From: Bacillus sp. BP-3
GTDB lineage: Bacteria; Bacillota; Bacilli; Bacillales; Bacillaceae_G
DNA length: 64,000 nt
Assembly (NCBI RefSeq): GCF_028401955.1
Contig: NZ_JAQOTJ010000004.1
Coordinates: 124,001 to 188,000 of the forward strand
Direction of reading: 5' to 3'
This document shows, one piece after another, positions 57,591 through 64,000 of the stretch. Each line of letters opens with the position of its first letter. The first letter of the stretch is position 1. Under the pieces are notes generated by a model that had not been told where the DNA came from, ran no database searches, and was given only the letters and a program-made list of their open reading frames with translations. The position numbers were made by a program, and so were the translations under genes.

Positions 57591-57949
57591 TCCTGTATCG
57601 CCCTTTCAACGCGATCTGTAAATTCAGAGATGGCTTTCTGTTCTTCTGGTCCAATATGCGGAAATGTCCGCGATCGGCCAGTACCACCAGCAATTACATG
57701 TCCACGCTCGAGTAAATGTGTAAGTTGATGTTTTTTGTTATAAACAACCCATACACCATTTACTTTCTTACGTGTCCATCCCTTGCGGTAATCACCAGAT
57801 TTATCATCAAAGCCACCTGCTGTTTTTAAATTATTTACAGATTCTTTCGTTACATCATCAGCTGCCTGTTCTACTTTTTCTTCTACTTCTCTTGTATATA
57901 GCTCTACTTGTCTAGCGATTTCATTAGCTAAGTCATTAACACTAACCAT
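57587..57949 (-). CDS. HK97 gp10-like head-tail protein
   Basis: 120 residues with a helical N-terminus (VNDLANEIARQVELYTREV) and the conserved YRKGWTRKK-type basic segment, then LLERGHVIAGGTGRSRTFPH, the hallmark of the HK97 gp10 family. Overlaps the next gene by 4 bases. Confidence 0.82.
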   Translation of the reverse strand: MVSVNDLANEIARQVELYTREVEEKVEQAADDVTKESVNNLKTAGGFDDKSGDYRKGWTRKKVNGVWVVYNKKHQLTHLLERGHVIAGGTGRSRTFPHIGPEEQKAISEFTDRVERAIQE

Positions 57950-57955
57950 AATACT

Positions 57956-58318
57956 TCACCCCATCTTTTCCATAGCTATGATGGTTAATGTTTTATTCTC
58001 TTCATTATCATTTATCGGTGGTTCAATAATGTCAAAGATACGCCCCTTTAAATTAATCCGCATCTCTTCTGTAATTCCCAAAGTATAGGGGATAATGAAC
58101 CTATAAATTAGTGTTACTTGTGAAGACGAAGCGGCAATATATTCTGATCCTTTTAATGTTTTTATCATGGCCCAAGCTTTTTTTAATTCTTTCCAATCTA
58201 TTTCAATAACCTGACCGAGATCATCTTTTATTGTTACAGGCTGTTCAATAATAATTTTATTTCTGAAATCTCCTGTATTTAATGGCTGTTTATATTGAAA
58301 AGGACGCATATCATTCAC
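57956..58318 (-). CDS. phage head-tail adaptor (stopper)
   Basis: 120 residues, with FRNKIIIEQPVTIKDDLGQ and GRIFDIIEPP, matching the head-tail joining (gp16/Phage_H_T_join) family. Overlaps the connector gene by 8 bases. Confidence 0.82.
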   Translation of the reverse strand: MNDMRPFQYKQPLNTGDFRNKIIIEQPVTIKDDLGQVIEIDWKELKKAWAMIKTLKGSEYIAASSSQVTLIYRFIIPYTLGITEEMRINLKGRIFDIIEPPINDNEENKTLTIIAMEKMG

Positions 58319-58604
58319 CGTCCACTTTAATTTCTTCTAATGCTTTTTCGATACTAAGACTATTAATTTGACTTAAAAAGTTATTATCAAAATACTCAAG
58401 TGCATCATTATAAACATAACGAGAGCGTTCAAAGACTAATTCCTTGAACTCCTCGTTAGCGTTTAAATCATAATCACCACAAACCCTAAGTAATGCCTTG
58501 TTAGACGTAGAAAGGATGCGCTTTAGGTTATCATCTTCCTCATCACCTAAGTGCATCCTATCTTTGAATTGCTGTAATATTTCATTTGAAATTACTGTAT
58601 TCAT
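58311..58604 (-). CDS. head-tail connector (gp6-like DNA packaging protein)
   Basis: 97 residues, helical (MNTVISNEILQQFKDRMHLG), the gp6/gp15-like connector family. Lies right behind the capsid gene. Confidence 0.8.
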   Translation of the reverse strand: MNTVISNEILQQFKDRMHLGDEEDDNLKRILSTSNKALLRVCGDYDLNANEEFKELVFERSRYVYNDALEYFDNNFLSQINSLSIEKALEEIKVDGE

Positions 58605-58616
58605 TCACATCATTCC

Positions 58617-59771
58617 TTATTTAGTTGCTGGTGGTGTAAATGAAATCTTTAAATCATATACAAGAGCCGCTTTATTATCTTTCGGTTTACCATTAGCAAA
58701 CTGTTTGATTGTATAAAGCGTTGCATCTTCAATTGCTAATGTCTGATCAAACTTTTTAAGTTTGTATCCGCCTGCAATTGCTGCAAGGTATTGACCTTGT
58801 ACAAAAAATAGCGCCTTTCCTACTGGAACCTCTTCTGATTCTACGGTTTGAATGTTATAAGGTAATGCCATCACCCATTGACCATTTGCAGTTTGAATTG
58901 TATTTCGTGCTTGTACTCCAATAGCATCCACAGGATTGACAACCATCACAATTTTATTTAACACTTTGCGAGATTTTCCTTTTCCATCAACAGATAAAGC
59001 TTTTACCACTTCATAAAGCTCCCCAGCAATTACTTCACCATGTTCAGAAGGAGCAAATGTTAATGTACCGGATGATTTTTTATCAGTAACTGCGCCCGTT
59101 GACGGATTTACATCCTTCATTAAACCTACAGGTTGATGCGCTACTGATCCGCCACCATTTACAAAACCAAACTCTAAACCAACAGAATAAGACTCCACTA
59201 ATAAAGTTCGAACATAACGTTCAACCCACTCTGGCCCAAGTTCTAACATATCGTTTGGAATAGCTGCGAATGCAGTTAATTTAAGTTGACCAATTTTCTC
59301 TTCTCTAAACGCTGCGTTAACTTGTCCTCTAATTTCACCGAACAATTCGCCCCATGCATACGCTTTTGTTGCATCAGAATAAATGAACTTTGTAACTGCC
59401 CCTAAATCTTGTAGTCCTAAAGCATCAAGCAATGGATGTTCTTTAACTAAGTCTTCAAATACACGTTCTTGCGTAGTTACTGGAAGAATTGAACCGTCTT
59501 TAAATCCTCCTTCTTGTACAACAGCATTAAAGAATTTTGTTTCTGCTGCCGTTAATACGTTTTGACCTCGTTGTTGAAGAATAGAACGATCTAACATTTC
59601 ATCATTTACTTGATTACGAACTGTATTAATCACATCTGTTTGCATTGCATCAAAGAAATTTTCAAAGGCTGCCGTTTGTTCTTGTTCTGTGCTTTCTGCA
59701 TTGGTTAAAGCATCTGTTAATTTTGCTTTCGCTTTATTAAATGCTTCAGATTTATTAAATTTAATGACCAT
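58617..59771 (-). CDS. major capsid protein (HK97 fold)
   Basis: 384 residues. The N-terminal ~90 residues are a charged coiled coil (delta/scaffold domain, probably removed by the protease), followed by the HK97 fold with the segments GGFKDGSILPVTTQERVFED and ELGPEWVERYVRTLLVESYS. No separate scaffolding gene is present, consistent with the fused delta domain. Confidence 0.9.
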   Translation of the reverse strand: MVIKFNKSEAFNKAKAKLTDALTNAESTEQEQTAAFENFFDAMQTDVINTVRNQVNDEMLDRSILQQRGQNVLTAAETKFFNAVVQEGGFKDGSILPVTTQERVFEDLVKEHPLLDALGLQDLGAVTKFIYSDATKAYAWGELFGEIRGQVNAAFREEKIGQLKLTAFAAIPNDMLELGPEWVERYVRTLLVESYSVGLEFGFVNGGGSVAHQPVGLMKDVNPSTGAVTDKKSSGTLTFAPSEHGEVIAGELYEVVKALSVDGKGKSRKVLNKIVMVVNPVDAIGVQARNTIQTANGQWVMALPYNIQTVESEEVPVGKALFFVQGQYLAAIAGGYKLKKFDQTLAIEDATLYTIKQFANGKPKDNKAALVYDLKISFTPPATK

Positions 59772-59790
59772 TATGTGTTTCCCCCAATTT

Positions 59791-60573
59791 TTATAAATTT
59801 AAAAGAAGCCCTTTAATCCCACTGTTTTTTACAGGTTTAGGATTTGGCTCCTTTGGTTGTAATTCTGTATTTATTTGTAAATCATTCAAAATTTCGTTTT
59901 TCAGCCCTAATAATGCAGTGTTTAAATCTTCTTTTGTAATCCCTTCAGTTTTACCTTTATTAAGTGTTCCATTTCTAAAACCATCGATTACTTTCTGTGG
60001 AATCATGGCAGAAACAGCACTTGAAGCTGTCATTTTAACTGGATTCTCCATAAACATGATTTCATCCACAAAATTATTTTCTAGTGCCTGTTGCGCTCCC
60101 ATCCATGTTTCTTCTGCCATCATATTTAGCAATTCTTCTTCAGATTTACCACTTTTAATGACATAAGCATTCACAATGGCTCTATCCGTAGTTCTCAACA
60201 TTTCAGCAGCCTTTTCCATTCCTCTATGATCGCCACCATTCCACATAGAAGCGTTATGAATCATAATTTGTGCTGTTGGAGAAATTCGAACTGTATCACC
60301 AGCCATTGCAATGAAAGAAGCCGCGCTTGCAGCTAAACCAACAATTTGAACTTCCACATGACCAGAATAATTTTTTAATGCTGTATAAATCTCTGATCCT
60401 TCATGTACATAACCACCCGGACTATTAATTGAAACAATTAAATCCTCACCATTGGCATTAGTAAGTTCTTTTGCAACCATACCTGGGCTTGTTGCATCCA
60501 TTTCAAACCATTCATAAATCCAAGCTTCATCACTAGAAATGATTGGTCCTTTAATATCAAGTTTCACTGTCAT
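59791..60573 (-). CDS. ClpP-like prohead protease
   Basis: 260 residues, ClpP/crotonase fold: SINSPGGYVHEGSEIY, catalytic serine in GLAASAASFIAMAG and histidine in QIMIHNASMW. It matures the capsid. Overlaps the portal gene by 17 bases. Confidence 0.9.
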   Translation of the reverse strand: MTVKLDIKGPIISSDEAWIYEWFEMDATSPGMVAKELTNANGEDLIVSINSPGGYVHEGSEIYTALKNYSGHVEVQIVGLAASAASFIAMAGDTVRISPTAQIMIHNASMWNGGDHRGMEKAAEMLRTTDRAIVNAYVIKSGKSEEELLNMMAEETWMGAQQALENNFVDEIMFMENPVKMTASSAVSAMIPQKVIDGFRNGTLNKGKTEGITKEDLNTALLGLKNEILNDLQINTELQPKEPNPKPVKNSGIKGLLLNL

Positions 60574-61720
60574 TTACTTTCCCACCTCCTTCAGATTCTG
60601 TTAATTTCGTATAGTTTTTAGTGATATGATGTGTATTTAAGTTAGGATCATCAGAAACTTCATATCCTACTTCTAATCGAATCTCATTTCCTGTAAATGC
60701 ACTTGAAGAAATAAGTTTATCGATACTTGTTGCAAGATCAAATATACTTTGATAAGCAACAGCTTTAATTTCAATCTTTTGCCCCTCAAGATATTCATTC
60801 ATTTCAAAGAATTTCATGTTCACTTCATCTGAAAGTTTCTTGAGTAACGGATTTACTGTAAATAGCATGTAATTTTTCGTTTGTTTTTCTACATCAGCCA
60901 TTTCACCATATATCAAAGCCGTAGGTATACCCATTGCCATAGCTACTTGATTTAAAAAACCATTTGTTACTTTATTTATTTCTTCCACACTAGGACCATT
61001 AGCAGAACCGTTATAAACTTCTTTGTACTCAATCCCTTTTTGTTGTGGGACAATAGCAATATCTTTCTTACCAATTGCCTGATACATGTCATCTATAAAC
61101 TTTTGTAACTTTTCTATCTGTTCTTGCGATTTGGCGCCAATCATGTCCATATCAACTGTGCCACGAACTTGATTTTTACGCTTTTGAGAATTTAATATCC
61201 GTCCGAATAAGTCGCCATAATCAGTGAAAAGTCCATCAATAAGTGGTGATAATTTATCATTTCGATATTTCAAATGGATAACTTCACTCTGTTTAAAACT
61301 TCTCTTAAATTCATAATCTTTTACCATAACATTCGTAAAAGTATCTTCAAAAACAGCATATTCATTATGTTGAAAGTCATCCGCAATAAGTAGATCACCG
61401 TCATCAGCTTGTATAATTAAAGCTTCATTATCATAAATAAGCTTGTGAATATACTTTTCCCAAAAGGTACTTGCTGTCATATTTTTATTAGGTCTAACAT
61501 TTAATCGATAGTAAAGTTCATTTTTTTCAAATGCTTCACCATTTTTAACTCTAAATTCTGATTGACTAATTGTTCTTCCTAAAAAAGATATACATGTATC
61601 AATCGCAAGTCGCTTCATGTGAACTCTGTTCGCTGTATCGATGAACATATCTACATCAAACATAAATGCTATTTCTTTATTTTTGTTTAATACATCGCTG
61701 ATCCATCCAATTGTCATCAC
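60557..61720 (-). CDS. phage portal protein (HK97 family)
   Basis: 387 residues, the dodecameric DNA gate. Features of the PF04860 family: MKRLAIDTCISFLGRTISQS, RLNVRPNKNMTASTFWEKYI and PTALIYGEMADVEKQTKNY. Sits between terminase and protease in the standard order. Confidence 0.9.
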   Translation of the reverse strand: MMTIGWISDVLNKNKEIAFMFDVDMFIDTANRVHMKRLAIDTCISFLGRTISQSEFRVKNGEAFEKNELYYRLNVRPNKNMTASTFWEKYIHKLIYDNEALIIQADDGDLLIADDFQHNEYAVFEDTFTNVMVKDYEFKRSFKQSEVIHLKYRNDKLSPLIDGLFTDYGDLFGRILNSQKRKNQVRGTVDMDMIGAKSQEQIEKLQKFIDDMYQAIGKKDIAIVPQQKGIEYKEVYNGSANGPSVEEINKVTNGFLNQVAMAMGIPTALIYGEMADVEKQTKNYMLFTVNPLLKKLSDEVNMKFFEMNEYLEGQKIEIKAVAYQSIFDLATSIDKLISSSAFTGNEIRLEVGYEVSDDPNLNTHHITKNYTKLTESEGGGKVNDSET

Positions 61721-61728
61721 CCCCTTTA

Positions 61729-63396
61729 TTAGAATTTAATATCTCCTATTAGGAACTCTGTTGATTCTCGTATCTCATCAGCTCTATAAAGAGCATGTAC
61801 AAAACATTGGAATCCATCAGTTTTTCTACGTACTGGTTCTTTCTTTTCATACACTTTATTACCATCACCCTTGATAACAACCAATACGTTTTGGGTATAC
61901 CAACGCATAAGAGGATTATCATCAAAAATAATTTGTTTATTCGCAAAGGCCATTTCAATACGTGGTGCTAGTAAACTGTGAATTGCTTTAGGATTTCTTA
62001 TGATTTCCACTTCAAAACCTTCTGCTATTAATAATGGTTTTATAGCTTCTAATCTGAAATTATCTCCTATAATCTTTTTAAGCCCATAACTCTCCCGCAT
62101 TTCTACAAACCAATCAACAATGTGTTGCGGATTAATAGTTGGTTCATCCACAACTGTTAGCAGCCCTTGTTCTTCCCATTCTTTAATTGGTGCGAATTTT
62201 TGTTTTTTATATTCACCAGCTTTTTTTGAATAACCATAGTAAATATCAACAAATTCCTTACGTACAAATGAATGTGTTTTAAAAATATAATCGCCATTTT
62301 TTCTAAACAAAAGTCCACATGCAGCAAAGTCTCGCATACTCGCAAAGTCTAACGCTCCAATACATTCTTGACCATATAAATCAGGAAACGGGCGATTTGT
62401 AGCAAGGATTTCTGACCATTTTGCAACAGATCGTTCTAAATTTGTAACAGGTAAGTTCATTCGCTTTGTCATGAACTCTTCTCGGTTACTTGGATCGTCC
62501 TCTAAATCCTCATACTCTTCTTTTATCGTTTCAAGTAAGCCTTCAGCATACTCACTTAACGGCTGAGATAACATTGGATTCGCCATTTCCCAATTATCGA
62601 TATCATCGACTTCTTTTTCATCATTTAATTTACAAATGAATGGAAAGATAGCATTCGGACGGGCTTCACCATTTAAAACTTTCATCGCTTTTTCTTTTTG
62701 CTTATCTAAAAATCCGTCCCGTACATATCCATCTGTACCAATGTAAAATTCGCGTGGATTTTTCTTTTTCCCTAAGCCGCTGATGTGGACGCGAACATCT
62801 TTATTACTTTCATATTGATGTATTTCATCGAATACAACAGCGCCATCTCGCAAACCGTCTTTTGTATCTCCGTTTGATGTCCTAAACTTCAATACACTTC
62901 CTGTAGCTTTAGAAACAGTTTGAGTTAATGTTGTTTTAAATGCTCGCTGTAATATTTCGTTTCGTTTAACGCATTTATGAACTTCATCAGGACTTGTTTT
63001 CGCCTGTTCTTCACTGTTTGCAACAACGGAAATGTTATACTCCGGAATACCATGCATTTCACTAATTAAAAAGTGAATGATGACAGATATTAAACCGTTT
63101 TTACCACCACCACGCCCAAGCATCCATAAGAATTTACGATAAAATACACGTCCATTTTTTTTATAAAATAAAAAGACGAATGCTATTAAGAATTTCTGAA
63201 ATGATTGCAATTGGAAGTACCACTTCTCACCAAAGCGGATACACTTCTCAATCATTTCATCATCAAAATACAAATCGTCTCTGTTCAAAACATATTTTTC
63301 TAGATATTCAATTAACAGTTCTCTTTCTTTGTTGAACTTTACTTTTCCACTTCGATAAAGTTCAATGTATTCATCAACGTACTTTTTCCTAATCAT
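61729..63396 (-). CDS. terminase large subunit
   Basis: 555 residues. Walker A-like GRGGGKNGLIS and the Walker B segment GAVVFDEIHQYE give the packaging ATPase; the C-terminal nuclease domain begins near GALDFASMRDFAACG and contains IIGDNFRLEAI. HK97-type, with portal next. Overlaps the small subunit gene by 4 bases. Confidence 0.92.
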   Translation of the reverse strand: MIRKKYVDEYIELYRSGKVKFNKERELLIEYLEKYVLNRDDLYFDDEMIEKCIRFGEKWYFQLQSFQKFLIAFVFLFYKKNGRVFYRKFLWMLGRGGGKNGLISVIIHFLISEMHGIPEYNISVVANSEEQAKTSPDEVHKCVKRNEILQRAFKTTLTQTVSKATGSVLKFRTSNGDTKDGLRDGAVVFDEIHQYESNKDVRVHISGLGKKKNPREFYIGTDGYVRDGFLDKQKEKAMKVLNGEARPNAIFPFICKLNDEKEVDDIDNWEMANPMLSQPLSEYAEGLLETIKEEYEDLEDDPSNREEFMTKRMNLPVTNLERSVAKWSEILATNRPFPDLYGQECIGALDFASMRDFAACGLLFRKNGDYIFKTHSFVRKEFVDIYYGYSKKAGEYKKQKFAPIKEWEEQGLLTVVDEPTINPQHIVDWFVEMRESYGLKKIIGDNFRLEAIKPLLIAEGFEVEIIRNPKAIHSLLAPRIEMAFANKQIIFDDNPLMRWYTQNVLVVIKGDGNKVYEKKEPVRRKTDGFQCFVHALYRADEIRESTEFLIGDIKF

Positions 63397-63704
63397 ATTA
63401 AATCACTTGTACTATATCCCGAATTAGGAACACCCGCTTTAGGAACAAACTTTATATCCCTTCCTAAAGCAATTAAAGAACTGTTAATTTTATTCCTCTC
63501 ACTGATAAGAGGGTGGGCCTTAACAAAAACTTGCGATCCGTTTTTAATTGTTACGGACTCACCTTCCTTAGTAATCGTTTTATTAATTTTTCTAAATGCT
63601 TTAACTAGATCAATATATCTTTCTACCTTTTCGACCTCGACCAAATCCGTAGTATCAATACTGTTCATTAACTGTTCTTTCAACTTTGTAATACTAACGG
63701 CCAT
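63393..63704 (-). CDS. terminase small subunit (P27 family)
   Basis: 103 residues (MAVSITKLKEQLMNSIDTTD) with the P27-family core HPLISERNKINSSLIALG. It recognises packaging sites and loads the large subunit. Precedes terL and follows the putative cos region. Confidence 0.8.
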   Translation of the reverse strand: MAVSITKLKEQLMNSIDTTDLVEVEKVERYIDLVKAFRKINKTITKEGESVTIKNGSQVFVKAHPLISERNKINSSLIALGRDIKFVPKAGVPNSGYSTSDLI

Positions 63705-63739
63705 CTACCCACCCCCCTTACGCGTGTAAATTCGAAAAA

Positions 63740-63790
63740 AACCTGACAGTTAACCCCCTCCTCCGGTGCCCCTTAGACGAAAAAAGAGTG
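63740..63790. other. candidate cos/packaging region
   Basis: Between the HNH gene and terS lies an unusually GC-rich stretch (CCCCCTCCTCCGGTGCCCC) in otherwise AT-rich DNA, flanked by short repeats. Firmicute HK97-type phages with an HNH endonuclease gene usually have cos here. Inference from position. Confidence 0.35.
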
Positions 63791-63825
63791 AAATGTTTTA
63801 AGGGGGGGATTACTTTCAAATTGTT

Positions 63826-64000
63826 TTACCACTTTTCATCGTGTTCCCATTTATTCTGTTTCTTTTTAAACGTTCTTCCATGTTCTTTGTTATGACAATC
63901 CACACAGATTGTTTCTAGATTATCTATATCTAATGCAAGTGTTGGATGATGTTCGAGTTCTTTTATATGATGGACAACTAACTGTATCTTCTTACGCTTG
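63826..64000 (-). CDS. HNH endonuclease (5' part outside window)
   Basis: The visible C-terminal 57 residues read VVHHIKELEHHPTLALDIDN, then ETICVDCHNKEHG and KWEHDEKW, the HNH signature (HH...N...C-x2-CH) of packaging-associated endonucleases. The start and the upstream zinc cysteines lie beyond the window. Confidence 0.88.
   Translation of the reverse strand, partial: KRKKIQLVVHHIKELEHHPTLALDIDNLETICVDCHNKEHGRTFKKKQNKWEHDEKW

Larger units (their letters stand above)
37480..64000. mobile_element. prophage / skin-like element inserted in dpaB (right part, other end outside window)
   Basis: From the dpaB break to the window end all genes are accessory: an LXG toxin island (37.6-43.7 kb) and an HK97-type siphophage late region (43.7-64 kb). 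The boundary is fixed on one side by the loss of dpaB homology at about 37,480-37,490. The other boundary, the dpaB 5' part, dpaA, the early phage genes and the recombinase are not in the window. Whether the element is an active phage, a defective one or an excising sporulation element cannot be settled here. Confidence 0.88.

Noticed and set aside
1-64000. tRNA or rRNA genes
   Set aside because: No cloverleaf with TTCGA-type T-loop or rRNA segments was recognised on either strand.

Overview
The window is a low-GC Firmicute chromosome, almost certainly Bacillus cereus group. The gene order mutS-cotE-ricA-miaB ... spoVS-ymdB-rny-recA-cinA-pgsA-ymfM ... spoIIIE-tepA-rnjB-dapA-dapG-asd is the classic Bacillus order read on the minus strand. 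Within Bacillus, the recA group I intron, the korAB pair beside spoVS and the ymfC-nup block point to the cereus group. A phage-like element in dpaB (spoVFB) recalls the vfbin element described in B. weihenstephanensis KBAB4. That assignment is from memory, not from a search.

Positions 1-37,300 are ordinary core genome. They hold mismatch repair (mutS, partial), spore coat (cotE), RNA metabolism (ricA, miaB, rny, rnjB), a two-subunit 2-oxoacid:ferredoxin oxidoreductase (korAB), sporulation genes (spoVS, ymdB, spoIIIE, tepA), recombination (recA, split by a 328-nt group I intron), phospholipid synthesis (pgsA), the ymf cluster, a nucleoside ABC importer with a GntR regulator behind a guanine riboswitch, and lysine/DAP biosynthesis (dapA, dapG, asd). 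Nearly all are on the minus strand and many units end in clear rho-independent terminators. A family of about 250-bp interspersed repeats with a hairpin end occurs in three intergenic gaps.

At about 37,480 the reading frame of dpaB (dipicolinate synthase subunit B) stops abruptly. Only its last ~60 codons remain next to asd, and from there to the end of the window everything is a prophage or skin-like element. Its first 6 kb is an accessory island: a small unknown gene, then on the plus strand a type VII secretion LXG toxin module (two small LXG partner proteins, an LXG toxin with an RNase A-like tip, its immunity gene, a second 5'-truncated LXG gene with an EndoU tip, its immunity gene, an IS3 transposase scrap and an orphan immunity gene). 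The remainder (43.7-64 kb, minus strand) is an HK97-type siphophage late region in reverse order: endolysin, holin, two XhlA-like proteins, Tal, pectin-lyase-fold spike, distal tail protein, tape measure protein, tail chaperones with a -1 frameshift, major tail protein, head-tail connectors, capsid, protease, portal, terminase and HNH endonuclease. The tape measure gene is itself split by a second, 259-nt group I intron. The 5' part of dpaB, dpaA and any recombinase must lie beyond 64,000.

The most notable points are the interrupted sporulation gene, the intron in the tape measure gene, the guanine riboswitch ahead of the nucleoside importer operon, and an LXG toxin locus that appears built for C-terminal toxin exchange.
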